This document shows, in pieces, positions 11,329 through 23,036 of a stretch of DNA of 64,000 nucleotides. Position numbers and translations under genes: made by a program. This DNA is from Fragum whitleyi. Taxonomy: Eukaryota; Mollusca; Bivalvia; Cardiida; Cardiidae. The stretch lies in assembly GCA_948146395.1 (NCBI GenBank), contig OX411552.1, positions 12,632,957 to 12,696,956 on the forward strand, given 5' to 3'. Under the pieces are notes generated by a model. That model was not told the DNA's origin, ran no database searches, and saw only the letters and a list, made by a program, of their open reading frames with translations. Positions within the stretch are counted from its first letter, which is position 1; the number at the start of each line of letters is the position of its first letter.

Positions 11329-12745
11329 CAAGAGGGCCATTGGCCCTTAAACGCTCACCTGATGCATGGCTTAACAAAAGTCAAAGATATCAAGAAGTTA
11401 ACATTTCAGGCAAATATGTTGCCTCTAAAGTACTAAAAAAAGTGTTTGACCCTCTATCAAACTCATGTAAGATTTCAAGACAAACATTCTGACCAAAATA
11501 CATAATTTTCAATCAAAGAGTGCACACAAGGATTTTAATAAATTTTACCCCTTGACCTCATTTTGGACCCAACTTGACCCAATTTCAAACTTAACCTAGG
11601 TTTCATTCAAATATTCTGACGAAGTTTCAAGATATTTGAGTAAACAAGGTTTTTCTAAGATTTGACCCCTTGACCCCATTTTGACCCCACTTGACCCAAT
11701 TTCAAACTTGGCTGAGATTCCATGGAGACAAACATTCTGACCAAGTTTCAAGACATTTCGGCCAAAAATGTGGCCTCTAGAGTGCACACAAGGTTTTTCT
11801 AAGATTTGACCCCTTGACCCCATTTTTGACCCCACTTGACCTAATTTCGAACTTGACTGGGATTTGATGGAGACAAACATTCTGACCAAGTTTCAAGACA
11901 TTTGGGTCAAAAATGTGGTTTCTAGAGTGCACACAGGTTTTTCTAAGATTTGACCCCTTGACCCCAATTTTGACCCAACTTGACCCATTTTCAATCATCA
12001 TTGAGATTTGATGGAGACAAACATTCTGACAAAGTTTCAAGACAATTGGACCAAAAATGTGGTTTCAAGAGTGCACTCAAGGTTTTTCTAAGATTTGACC
12101 CCTTGACCCCATTTTTGACCCCACTTGACCCAATTCCAAACTTGATCGAGATTTGATGGAGACAAACATTCTGACCATGTTTAAAGACATTTGGGCCAAA
12201 AGTGTGGCCTCTAGAGTGCAAACAAGGTTTTTGTAAGATTTGACCCCTTGACCCTATTTTTGACCCCACTTGACCCAATTTCGAACTTGACTGAGATTTG
12301 ATGGAGACAAACACTCTGACCAAGTTTCAAGACATTTGGGCCAAAAAATGTGGCTTCTAGAGTGCACACAAGGTTTTTCTAAGATTTGACCCCATGACCC
12401 CATTTTTGACCCCACTTGACCCAATTCCGAACTTGATCGAGATTTGATGGAGACAAACATTCTGACCAAGTTTCAAGACAATAGGACAAAAAATGTGGCT
12501 TCTAGAGTGCAAACAAGGTTTTTCTAAGATTTGACCCCTTGACCCCATTTTTGACCCCACTTGACCCAATTTCGAACTTGACTGAGAGTTGATGGAGACG
12601 AAGTTTCAAGACATTTGGGCCAAAACTGTGGCCTCTAGAGTGCACACAAGATGTTGACGGACGACCGGACGCCGGACGCCGGACGCCGGACACAGCTCGA
12701 TCACAATAGCTCACCTTGAGCACTTCGTGCTCAGGTGAGCTAAAA
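11329..12745 (+). mobile_element. HINE/pearl-like element, 144-bp core
   Basis: The head is ACAAGAGGGCCATTGGCCC then CGCTCACCTGATGCAT. The core is about seven monomers of 144-146 bp, marked by TTTTTCTAAGATTTGACCCC at about 11651, 11795, 11939, 12084, 12227, 12373 and 12517. The tail is a GGACGCC run (about 12656-12690) and a hairpin built on AGCTCACCTTGAGCAC and GTGCTCAGGTGAGCT. The minus-strand open frames across the array repeat the same peptide and are not genes. Confidence 0.75.
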
Positions 12746-12779
12746 AAACGACGCGGGTATTATTTTGTCTCTTTTTCAG

Positions 12780-12925
12780 CTTAAGGTATTGGACCCGCAA
12801 GTAATGAACTTTTACAATGTTAACAGAGGTTTCCTAATGATTTTCATTAGGAAACATCGGTTGGCATTGTGAAAGTTTATAACTTCAGAAATGTTTTGGA
12901 GCTATTGCGGGTCCACTACCTTAAG
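12780..12925. mobile_element. Near-palindromic 146-bp MITE
   Basis: The ends CTTAAGGTATTGGACCCGC and GCGGGTCCACTACCTTAAG are inverted, and the middle contains TTTCCTAATGA facing TCATTAGGAAA. The element could fold along almost its whole length. No other copy was noticed in the window. Confidence 0.6.
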
Positions 12926-13035
12926 ATCGATAGGCTTTGTGTTCATATGTTTTTACGAGTGTTGGGGCTATGAAAGATAATATAGAGTTTGAGGTTAAAT
13001 AAATCAAACATTTGTTTACCTTACAGGAAAATTAA

Positions 13036-15563
13036 ACAAGAGGGCCGTTGGCCCTGGGTCGCTCACCTGAGAAAAAAGCTTCATTACCTAGGTATGTGCA
13101 TGCAACCACAGAAAAAGAGATTTTCACTTATTCAATCAGATAACATTTGAAATAATCATTCCCCCCCCCCCCTGCTCCTCCCCTGGTCATTATTTATTTA
13201 AGCTTTTTTCATAGAAGGTCTGTGATCAGCAAATCTATGCCAGATATACAGGCTGAGTCTGAGACTTTTAAAGTTTTCTTTAATGAGTTGAATAATCCAT
13301 GTCAAATATAAAGGCTGTACGGATTCAAAATTCTCAACAAAGCACCCCCCCCTCCCCCAAGATGCTCTGCACTTGGTGAATCTACAGTCATGATTTTAGC
13401 TAATTCAATTAATGTCCATATGCTGATCATCCATACCAATTTTCAAGTCTGTAGGACTCTTGGTTCATTAGAAGAAGTTTAAAGATTCCAAAAATGATCC
13501 AAAGTACTACCCCCTCCCCAAGACACTCAGCACCTGGTGACCCAACAGTTTCTGATTTTAGCTATTTTTATTAATGTCCATATATTGATCACCCATAACA
13601 ATTTTCAAGTCTGTAGGGTTCCTGATCCAGAAGAAGAATAAGGTTAAAGATTTCAAAATTGATCCAAAGTACTACCCCCTCCCCCCTAATGCTCCGCATC
13701 TGGCGACCCTACATTCATGATTTAAGCTATTTTATTTTAGATCCATATGCTTATCATCCATGCCAATATTGAAGTCTATAGGGCTCCTGGTTCATTAGAA
13801 GATGAAGGTTAATTTACAAAATTTTCACAAAAGTACTACTTCCTCCCCCCTGGTGCCCTGCACCTGGTGGCATTACAGTCATGATTTTAGCTATTTTTAT
13901 TAAGGTCTATGAGCTAATCTTCCATGCCAATTTTCAAGTCTGTAGGGCTTGTGGTTCAGAAGAAGAAGAAGGTTAAAGATTACAAAATTTTCACAAAAGT
14001 ACTACCCTCTCCTCCCTGATGCTCCGCACCTGGTGAATCTACAGTCATGATTTTAGCTATTTATATAAAGGTCCATATGCTGATCATCCATGCCAATATT
14101 CAAATCTGTAGGGCTCCTGGTTCAGAAGAAGATGAAGGTAAAAGATTACAAAATTTTCACAAAAGTACTCCCCCCTCCCCCCTAGTGCTCCGCATCTGGC
14201 AGCCCAAAAGATATAATTTAAGCTATTTTTATTAAGATCTATGAGCTGATCCTCAATGCCAAGTTTCAAGTCTGTAGGGCTTGTGGTTCAGAAGAAGAAG
14301 AAGGTTAAAGATTACAAAATTTTCACAAAAGTACTACCCTCTCCCCCCTGATGCTCCGCACCTGGTAAATCTACAGTCATGATTTTAGCTATTTATATAA
14401 AGGTCCATATGCTGATCATCCATGCCAATATTCAAATCTGTCAGGCTCCTGGTTCAGAAGAAGATGAAGGTAAAAGATTACAAAATTTTCACAAAAGTAC
14501 CCCCCCTCCCCCCTGGTGCTCCGCACCTGGCAGCCCAACAGATATTATTTTAGCTATTTTTATTAAGGTCTATGAGCTGGTCCTCAATGCCAAGTTTCAA
14601 GTCTGTAGGGCTTGTGGTTCAGAAGAAGAAGAAGGTTAAAGATTACAAAATTTTCACAAAAGTACTACCCTCTCCCCCCTGATGCTCCGCACCTGGTGAA
14701 TCTACAGTCATGATTTTAGCTATTTATATAAAGGTCCATATGCTGATCATCCATGCCAATTTTCAAGTCTGTAGGGCTCCTGGTTCAGAAGAAGATGAAG
14801 GTAAAAGATTACAAAATTTACCCAAAGTACTACCCCCTCCCCCCTGGTGCTCCGCACCTGGTGGCCCAAAAGATATAATTTCAGCTATTTTAATTAAGGT
14901 CTATGAGCTGATCCTCAATGCCAAGTTTCAAGTCTGTAGGGCTTGTGGTTCAGAAGAAGAAGAAGGTTAAAGATTACAAAAATTTCACAAAAGTACTACC
15001 CTCTCCCCCCTGGTGCTCTGCACCTGGTGAATCTACAGTCATGATTTTAGCTATTTATATAAAGGTCCATATGCTGATCATCCATGCCAATTTTCAAGTC
15101 TGTAGGGCTCCTGGTTCCGAAGAAGAAGAAACTTAAAGATAACAAAATTTACCCAAAGTACTACCCCCTCCCCCCTGGTGCTCCGCACCTGGTGGCCCAA
15201 AAGTTATAATTTTAGCTATTTTTATTCAGGTCTATGAACTGATCATCCATGCCAAGTTTTAAGTCTGTAGGACTACTGGTTGAGAAGAAGAAGAAGAATT
15301 TTTAAGATTTTCTTAAAATTTCACCTTTTGTTGCCATAGAAACCAGAGTTTTTCATGGATTTCAATTCTTTTAGCTATTTATGAAGGGGACCACCTAAGC
15401 AACATTTCTGTAAAATTTGGAGTTAATTGGCCCAGTAGTTTAGGAGGAGATGTCGTTTAAAGAAATTGTTGACGGACGACGGACGACGACCGACGAATGG
15501 ATGCCGGATGAAAGGTGATCACAATAGCTCACATGAGCACTTCGTGCTCAGGTGAGCTAAAAA
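13036..15563 (+). mobile_element. HINE/pearl-like element, 166-bp core with dimer order
   Basis: The head is ACAAGAGGGCCGTTGGCCC then CGCTCACCTGAG. The tail is a GACGGACGAC run at about 15470-15500 and the hairpin GAGCACTTCGTGCTC ending at AGGTGAGCTAAAA. The core has about a dozen monomers of ~166 bp (TTTTCAAGTCTGTAGGGCT, GTTCAGAAGAAGA, CTCCCCCCTGGTGCTCCGC). From 14043 to about 15040 two monomer types alternate with a 331-333-bp period. It sits in sorting nexin intron 2. Confidence 0.75.
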
Positions 15564-17017
15564 GGATATCCCATTCCTTCAATGCAAAATGACACGAAGT
15601 ACGGAAATTGTAGGATTGTTTCTTAAAAGCGTGTCATTTCGCACGAGATTGCATAGCAACGTCAATCATGACGTCATATGTATAATGTCTTGCTTAGACG
15701 AGAGATATACACATTCTGACGTAATTTTCTCTTCAATACGAATTTTCCCAGAAATACCAACTAGCTGTAGACCTAGATGGAGATCTCCTCTACGCGATTT
15801 TGTAACTTTTATCAAACTTTATCGTTAAGTTTTTTTCTGCCCTCAAATCGCGGCTATATCCGGCAAAATCGTATGTTTTATCGGTGTAGAACATTTCGTT
15901 CCGAAGGAATCAAACAAAGTTCAATTCATTCTTCTCTTCATTCCTCTATTCATAACTGAAAAACCAATAAAAAGAATCTGTTTATATTGAAATATCTTTA
16001 CGATATTCTAAATCAAGATGTCTTTGACCAACACTAATGCCCTCAAAATGGCATTCTTTTTAAAAGATGCCCACAGATAAGAGGAACCGTTTTGCCAAAT
16101 ATCAGCATTGTTACTTGAATAGTGTTGAAAATATGAGAAAATATTTAGTTTGCAGGTTAAGTTTACAAAAAAATAAATGACCATACAGAGATGGTAAAAT
16201 GATATGCCCTCAATCCATAGATGCAAGGGGCATAAAAAGTTTATAGAAAGAACAATCAGCTTGATTAAAGCAACTTGTTTTCTTTTGTGCACAATTATTG
16301 TCCATAAGGATACTATAAACAAGAAATCACAATTTGAAAGCATAGGTGGAAAATTTAACACCATACTTGGCTGAACATTTTTTGACCTATCACGCAAAAG
16401 GGAACATCTGGATAGTGGGTAAAGCATCGACCCTAGCCAGACTGTGCATGACTAGGGACAAAACTTTAAGAACTTTACAAATTTTCTGAATCTAGAATAA
16501 TCAATCTACCTACCTATGAAAAAATTTTTGAAATGCAACCTCTGGTTGTCCTATCCTAGAATCAATCCTTTTCTTTTTTTTGAAAAAAAATACAGAGTTC
16601 TAAGATGGTCCCTTTTCTTGTGATGGGTCACATTTGTTTTATAATGCAGGATGTCTGCTCATTAATTTATTGAAATGAGATTTCAAGCAGAAATGGGCTT
16701 TGTCAATGAATTGTGCCCTTTAGTTTCAAAAAAGAAATTAAAATCATGTGCACACATACTCAACATCAAGAACAAATTTACCAACATACAAGGGATGATT
16801 GATAAATTTGAGTATATTGTTTATTTCTCATTTTTTATGAGGTGTACAGTATCCAAACTTTGGTTACTGATTTAATGGCACTTAAGGACATTTTCCTGAA
16901 GGTATGTAATTGTGACATCAGAATTTATTTAATGATGTCATATTTATGATTTCACAGTAAGTGCTCACCATATAGAAATGGTGGTCATCATTATTTTGAC
17001 CAATAAAGGTGTCAACA
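15564..17017. other. Sorting nexin intron 2: no gene recognised
   Basis: A dispersed repeat is recognisable at about 16480-16640 (TTTTTGAAATGCAACCTCTG, AGATGGTCCCTTTTC), with a relative at about 58850-58960. The frames at 15589-15959 and 16008-16427 have no domain features, and repeats flank or overlap them. Confidence 0.4.
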
Positions 17018-17063
17018 TAAGTGTCTATTCTAGGAGGGGGATTGTGTATTTTAGCACATACTT

Positions 17064-17461
17064 CAGGGTTCGACACTAAGGGTAGTCCGGGAGTCTGAGA
17101 CTCCCTGTTAACCAGTTAGGACTCCTTCAATTTGCAAATAAGGAGTCTGATGGACTCCAAGGGTCATATGAGAATATGTTAATAAAAAACAAATACACAT
17201 GGCAGTGTCCTTTCAAACACTTGCCAAAGCTGTAGATATTTTCATTACAAAAGTTGTTGAACAAAACATTTACTTGCATCCTAGAGTGTTTTGAGAAAAA
17301 TATCTTATTTGGACAAACATTGTGGAAAAGAGGAAATTGCTTATAACAAGCAATTCCTTCTTTTCCACAATGTTCTCCAAAGACAAAAATTTAGGCTCCT
17401 TACTTTGAGCTTTGTCTCCTTGATTTCATGTGTTAGGGAGTCCAATTAGTGTCAACCCCTG
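17064..17461. mobile_element. GGAGTC-type MITE, 5-bp target duplication
   Basis: It starts CAGGGTTCGACACTAAG and ends TTAGTGTCAACCCCTG, with TACTT on both sides (17059-17063 and 17462-17466). Inside are GGGAGTCTGAGACTCCC and a 51-bp hairpin (17320-17370). CAG...CTG ends with 5-bp duplications fit the hAT5-type group; the class is inferred. Confidence 0.68.
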
Positions 17462-17574
17462 TACTTTTGCAAAGTCCCCCTATTATTGAAGATGATGGGC
17501 TATTCATAGGAGAGCAAAAATTCCCATCTATTGGCAATTTTGCCGATTTTGATTAAATTTCACCCTACTTTCTG

Positions 17575-17914
17575 CAGGGGTGTGGAAATACAACTTTTCT
17601 CTGTTTGTCCATGGACAAGTAAAAAGTCAATTTCCTTCTTGTCTAGGATCAAAAACTGAATCGCTAAGTATTGAGAAAAAATATGTTTTTAATAAAGGAA
17701 ATACTGTAACCCAGCATTTTCTTCATTAAAGAAAATGTTTTCTCCCCTTTTATACAAACAATAGGATGACTTTTCTTCTAGATCTTTTTAGTACTGTATG
17801 AAGATTTGCTCTGGTATTTACTTGCCCACATACAAGTGGCCTAGAAAAATGTACTCGCCCACAAGTGGAAAAGCCCCTGTCTGACAAGTCAGGTATAGGA
17901 ATTCCACACCCCTG
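17575..17914. mobile_element. CAGGGGTGTGGAA MITE, 5-bp target duplication
   Basis: A 340-bp element. Its ends CAGGGGTGTGGAAATAC and AGGAATTCCACACCCCTG are inverted. TTCTG is duplicated at 17570-17574 and 17915-17919. It is non-coding and nested in the element at 17018-17938. Confidence 0.7.
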
Positions 17915-18703
17915 TTCTGAATCCTAGAATACACACTGCAACATTATAGCTGATGTCAAATTTTTCGTAAGAAAGAAAGAATCCTAAATTTTTGCAAATA
18001 CAAAATGGAAATGTTTCTCATGCAGACAGTGCTGTTTGTAAGTGATTTCACAATATATATGACTGTAGAAATTCAGAATTCACATGATTGTTCATCTCTT
18101 TCTTAAAAGCAAGAATTACTTTATTTTCATGCATTTGACATATTAGAATCAAAGACATTGGAATCCTTGTGAGTGTTTCCAAATCAAGTAGTCTTTACGA
18201 AAACTTTTTTTTATGACCATCATTCCAGTATATTGCTTGTTCAGTCATGAACAAGAAATCGGGTAATGCTCACTGTTTATCAGGTCAAATTTCTCCCGAC
18301 GTTGAAACCACTTTATAATGCAAAAAGGTTGCTTCTTGTGTAGAATTAAGTGTAATATGCATATCAAAAAGCCTAAAGTTCTACTTCAATGCGTAAACGT
18401 ACCTACAATTCACTTTTAAATTCAACCTAACAAATCAATCATCATGGGTCAATGAATAGCTAAATTCAGTAACTTTGTATAACCAAAACAGAGGTTTTTC
18501 TAATGATGTCACGTTACTGCCATTAGCATGTGGTATGTACGGCCTTGATCAAAGAAAACAGTGTTTTTGATAGACAGAGTCCTATTGTATGAAGGAACCA
18601 ACTTCATTTCTATAAACTCTTAACTGTATTAGATCAATTTGAAAATAACAAGAATTTATTGATCACTCCTTGTATTTCTAAATCTATGCTGAAAATCAAA
18701 TTT

Positions 18704-20050
18704 CAGAGATTGACACTAACTTATTAAATTAAGGAGTCTAGGCTCAAAGTAAAGAGTACAATTTTCAGGAAGAACATTGTGGAAAAAAGGAAAAAAAAAA
18801 AAATTCCCCCAAAGAAACCAGGTTTTACTTCAAAATACAGCGGAATATCTATATGTCGAACTTCGGGGGACCAAAAACTTCGACATATAGAAAGTTCGAC
18901 AAAGAGATAAAAGGCGATCTTCGGGACAAAGACATATGCAGCCATCATCACATTTAGGTACGACCGAAACTGGTGGCAAAATAATGGACGTATTTGATTA
19001 GCGTGATGAATTAATCAAATATAAAAAATGATACTTATTTTTATTTACATTGTTATTTGTTTATAAACATCATATAAAACATATTTTTAAATCACAAAGC
19101 AAAAACATTTTCGAACAAGCCATTCATTTACAAATTTACATGTGCTTACATGTACTATTAGATCTATGAGACAATGACTTTAGTGTGAGAGGTTTACATT
19201 TTGTGTTTCTCAAGCAAAAATATATCTGATAATGATTTCTGCATATATAATTTCCTGAACAAATCATTCTCAGATTGGCTACCCAGTCCTTCCTTGGGTT
19301 CGTCATGTTGGTCGATGTTGATGGCTATACCCCTGTGTCTACCGGGTACTTCACCAATCAAGTCCCGCGTGGCATTGGCTTTACATGCTTCCGTTGTGAA
19401 GGAGAATTACAAATTTAACGTTGTAGGTCCTATGCATTTTGCCGACCCTTTTCATTCCAAAACAAAAATTCACTTAACCTTTCACATCCTCTATCTGTTA
19501 CAAACAATCAAACCCAATCAGGTAAACAATCGATATCCAATACTGAGATCACATGTGTCAATTACTGTGGTTGACAGGTCAAATGAGTGAAAAAATATCT
19601 CGATTGCAATTTTCATCAATCAAGGTTGGGGTTCGTCGTAAAGAGGTGTGAATGCACACATACAATAGTGATGGGACCTTGAAATTGGTTCGACGTACGG
19701 AAAAATTTCGAGCAATGGATAACGACGTATGAAGGTTGTAATACATAGAAATAAAGAGTAAATAGATCGGGACTTGAAAATACTTAGACGTGGAGATAAC
19801 TTCGTCTTATGGACATTCGACGTAAAGATATTTTACTGTACTAGTAGATGCAAGCAAATGTTATCTTTAACATTTTTGTTGTTAAAAGACCCACAGTTTT
19901 GACAAGGTTTGAAAAGGCAACAGCTCTTTATGATTGTTTTCAAAATATTCTCATATGGTCCTAGGTGTCCATCAGACTCTTAACTTGCAAAGTGAAGGAG
20001 TCCCAAAGTATAAAAAGGAGTCTCAGACTCCCCTTTAGTGTCAAACCCTG
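18704..20050. mobile_element. GGAGTC-type MITE split by a pogo-like element
   Basis: The ends are CAGAGATTGACACTAAC and TTTAGTGTCAAACCCTG, and GGAGTCTCAGACTCCCC lies near the right tip. This is the inverse of the element at 17064-17461. A 1001-bp insertion (18838-19838) separates the halves. No clear target duplication was found. Confidence 0.6.
18838..19838. mobile_element. Pogo/Tigger-like non-autonomous element
   Basis: TA flanks both ends (18836-18837 and 19839-19840). The ends read CAGCGGAATATCTATATGTC and, inverted, CAGTAAAATATCTTTACGTC. Subterminal GTCGAACTTCGGGGGACC motifs repeat. A fragment of the same family is at 43433-43560. The frame at 19201-19590 shows no transposase motif. 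Confidence 0.65.
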
Positions 20051-20341
20051 TTTGATCTTGCAAGATGAAAAGTGGTTAGTATTTTTGGGTGAGATATTGA
20101 GAGATTCTCTCATTTTTCTGCCAGAAATCTCATTGAAACATCTGTCTTAGAAAGAGAAAAAATGCAAAGCAAAATGTAGCTAAGAGTTTTGTAGGCTCAG
20201 CATAAAACAGTTGTAACTGCCTATAACTATATTTTTCTCCAAAACTTCTTGAATATCTCATTAAATTCAGCTAAATGAGATATTTTTGCACACGCTATTC
20301 TGAGCTAGAATTATCCCTGGGTTAACCAGGAACAAGCTTAC

Positions 20342-20460
20342 CACATAATCCTTTGCTCCTTCCTCCTTGACTGTATCAGCTGAAATTATTTCAAATACAG
20401 TATGTCCCTTTCCACTTGACTCCCACTCTAATGTTGTAGAAATGTTTTCATGTTCAGCAC
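20342..20460 (-). CDS. Sorting nexin exon 2: start of PX domain
   Basis: The acceptor TTATTATAG precedes 20460 and the donor GTAAGC follows 20342. The 119-bp exon encodes AEHENISTTLEWESSGKGHT, then VFEIISADTVKEEGAKDYV, the first strands of the PX domain. Phases match exon 1 (one base carried over) and exon 3 (phase 0). Confidence 0.88.
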
Positions 20461-21223
20461 CTATAATAAGAATATCTTGAAACCTCAGGATGATTTAATG
20501 TCTAAATACCAGAATGGTTCCAAGTCATCTGTACTGATTCACACAAAGTACAGCATGAGTGGACATACCAAATGGAAAAAAGGGAATTCTATATCCTATG
20601 TTTTCAGTATATGATTTCGGAGCCAGTGGAGCTAAAAAACGATAAAAATCTTAGGAAAACAACAACACATATTTTCCCAATAAGTACATAATTCCCAATA
20701 AGTACATAATTCATAAAAAGAAAAATATAGGTAAAAATGTACCATTTAATCAAAAAATGTTATACCACCCTGTTGAACCTCATTTGGTACAACTTTAATT
20801 CTTGCTCTGAGTGTAATCATATTATGATTGTTAATGATTTTTCATTGTGACTGGCATGCTTTATTCAAATCTCTTGAGATAAAAGCAAAAACAAGAACTA
20901 TGGGGGAAGGGCATGTTGGAAACTAGGGCACCTGACAATACATGCCATTCGGTTGATGGACCGAAGTCACAGGACCAGTTATTCCCAGGCAAAGTTGCCT
21001 GTGAAACACCCTCTGGTTGTTTGACTTGATTGATTTTGGAATAGCCACTGTAAATGGAGACTAGTTTAAAAAATCACATCAGACTAAGCCTGTATAGAGC
21101 ATAGATAATGGACAGTCAAAAAGAGGACTTTGCAGCTAGGAATTCATGCAGTTATCACATGAAAAGGCAATCATATCTAAACCCGTTTAAGTGAATTTTT
21201 AAAAAATAAAATTTAATTCATAC
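20461..21223. other. Sorting nexin intron 1
   Basis: The 763-bp intron has a GTATGA donor at 21223 and a TATAG acceptor at 20461. No repeat or further exon was recognised. Confidence 0.7.
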
Positions 21224-21455
21224 CAAACTCATCCTTAAAACGAATAGTATCATTATCTTCACATATATTGTTATCAGATTCGGACAGTTTGAGTCTTAGG
21301 GCCATATCACTAGGTGTGTCCGATAACTCTTCACTTTGACGGAAGGCGTCTGAATCGTCAGCGAGAATCGCCTCTTGATCATCTTGTACTGAATTGTCAT
21401 TTACAATATCATCTAAGACTGAATGTTTACTAAATCGTTGCTTTAAGCGTTCCAT
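21224..21455 (-). CDS. Sorting nexin exon 1: N-terminus
   Basis: It encodes residues 1-77 plus one base, beginning MERLKQRFSKHSVLDD, and is rich in Asp, Glu and Ser. The ATG at 21455 is the first after an in-frame TAG about 80 nt upstream and has G at +4. The donor G|GTATGA lies at 21224/21223. SNX20/21 proteins likewise have unstructured acidic N-termini. Confidence 0.82.
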
Positions 21456-21647
21456 TCGCTTGTAGAAGGTTTCTTTACTTTCTACGAATAACTGTGGTCG
21501 GCTGCAAATTCGGACCGACTTCGGCTGGTACTATGGTAGATTAAGTGCAATGTAGGCTGGAAGACCTGCCAAGCGTACCAAAGAGGACATCTTGGGACGC
21601 ATCTGAATAGAAAGCTTTATATTCTAACTCGAAATAGATAGTAGTTC

Positions 21648-22046
<399 letters not shown>

Positions 22047-23036
22047 ATATTTTTTTTATTTTCTTCATCATATGGGACCCTTTTGCATTGACATGACAGC
22101 CCAGCGAGCCCATTTCATCAAGCCGGTCAGAATTTCATGATCAAATCTGAAAGAGCATGTTCTAGGCACCATCATTGATTCGGTTTGGTTAAATTCGGAT
22201 CCTTAGTTTTCTAGAAGAAAGATTTTTTATATTTTAACACATGGCACGATTTTTCAATGATGCGACAGCCTTTATAGCCGAAATCATCAGCCCGATCAGA
22301 ATTACAAGAAATCATCTGAAAGAGCACGTTTTAAGCATCATCCATAAGATATTTGTTTGATTTATGAACAGGACCAGTTTAAGAGAATAAGACATTTTTA
22401 TATTTAATTATTTGGGACCCTTTTTCAATAACACGACAGCCTAAAGAGCCCTTCCCATCAGTCCGTTCAGAATTACACGAATAAATCTGAAAAAAATGTC
22501 CTAAGCACCATCCCTGTGAAGTGAAGTTGAATTCTGATCAGTAGTTTCAGAGAAGATGAAATTCTATATTTCGTCATATGGGACCCTATCAGCCTGTAGA
22601 GTAGACTGGTTCCACTGTCGACTATCATAAAAGCCTCATACCTGAGTCGACAGTAGGACCAGTCTACCTGTAGACCCCGGCCATCTAATAAGCCAATTTC
22701 ACGAACAAATCTGAAAGAGAATGTTCTATGCATCATTCCTGTAAATGTTTGGTTGAATGCTGAACAGCAGTTTCAGAGAACAAGACTTTTTTTACATTTC
22801 ACCATATGGGACAAATTTCAATGACACTGTTCTGTGTACAGCCCGTAGATCCCAAGTCATCAGCCCGATTAGCTTTTCACGAACTAATCTGAAAGACTAT
22901 GTCACAGGAATTATTCCCGTGAAGTTTCGTAGATTTTTTTCAAATAGTTTTAGAGGAGAAAATGTTTCAAGAAAAAGTTAACGGATGAACAGACGCACTC
23001 ACGACAGACACTAGGCCAGTCCGGGGGAGCTAAAAA
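22047..23036 (+). mobile_element. HINE-like tandem-core element
   Basis: It has the same ~165-bp core as 1122-2803 (CATATGGGACC, AGCCCGATCAGAATT, GAAAGAGCA) and a tail with CACGACAGACACTAGGCCAG then GGGGGAGCTAAAAAA. A 67-bp hairpin element is inserted at 22601-22667. Confidence 0.6.
22601..22667. mobile_element. 67-bp GTAGACTGGT hairpin element
   Basis: The ends GTAGACTGGTTCC and GGACCAGTCTAC are inverted, and the inner arms CTGTCGACT and AGTCGACAG continue the fold. CTGTAGA is duplicated at 22594-22600 and 22668-22674. A related 77-bp copy is at 45813-45889. Confidence 0.68.

Larger units (their letters stand above)
17018..17938. mobile_element. CAGTGTCTATTCTAG MITE carrying two nested elements
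   Basis: The outer ends are AAGTGTCTATTCTAGG and CCTAGAATACACACTG, with a CAACA duplication at 17013-17017 and 17939-17943. Removing the inserts at 17064-17461 and 17575-17914 leaves about 170 bp. That matches the intact 186-bp sister at 61609-61794. Confidence 0.72.
10480..21455 (-). other. SNX20/SNX21-like sorting nexin locus (three exons)
   Basis: The three exons join in frame at GT-AG junctions (21224|20460 and 20342|11142) to give 337 aa. Human SNX20 and SNX21 are 316 and 373 aa. The family binds phosphoinositides on endosomes through the PX domain and has a helical, TPR-like C-terminal domain (PXB). In this protein residues 1-80 are acidic and low in complexity. The PX domain runs from about 88 to 215, with the lipid-contact motif KRYSDF (R139) and RSRAFEQYL (R182). 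The rest is helical repeats, including LHLSWKLG-like sequence near the end. The first ATG after an upstream in-frame stop was chosen. Intron 2 (9.2 kb) carries HINEs and nested MITEs. Assignment to SNX20 versus SNX21 cannot be made from this window. Confidence 0.88.

Noticed and set aside
11596..12723. Overlapping minus-strand frames of 70-110 codons
   Set aside because: They repeat the same peptide with the 144-bp period of the HINE core and shift frame between monomers; no start or codon pattern supports a gene.
14047..15136. Plus-strand frames of 60-86 codons
   Set aside because: They are translations of the 166-bp tandem monomer.
16008..16427. 139-codon minus-strand frame in sorting nexin intron 2
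   Set aside because: Hydrophobic low-complexity translation of AT-rich DNA with no splice or family support.
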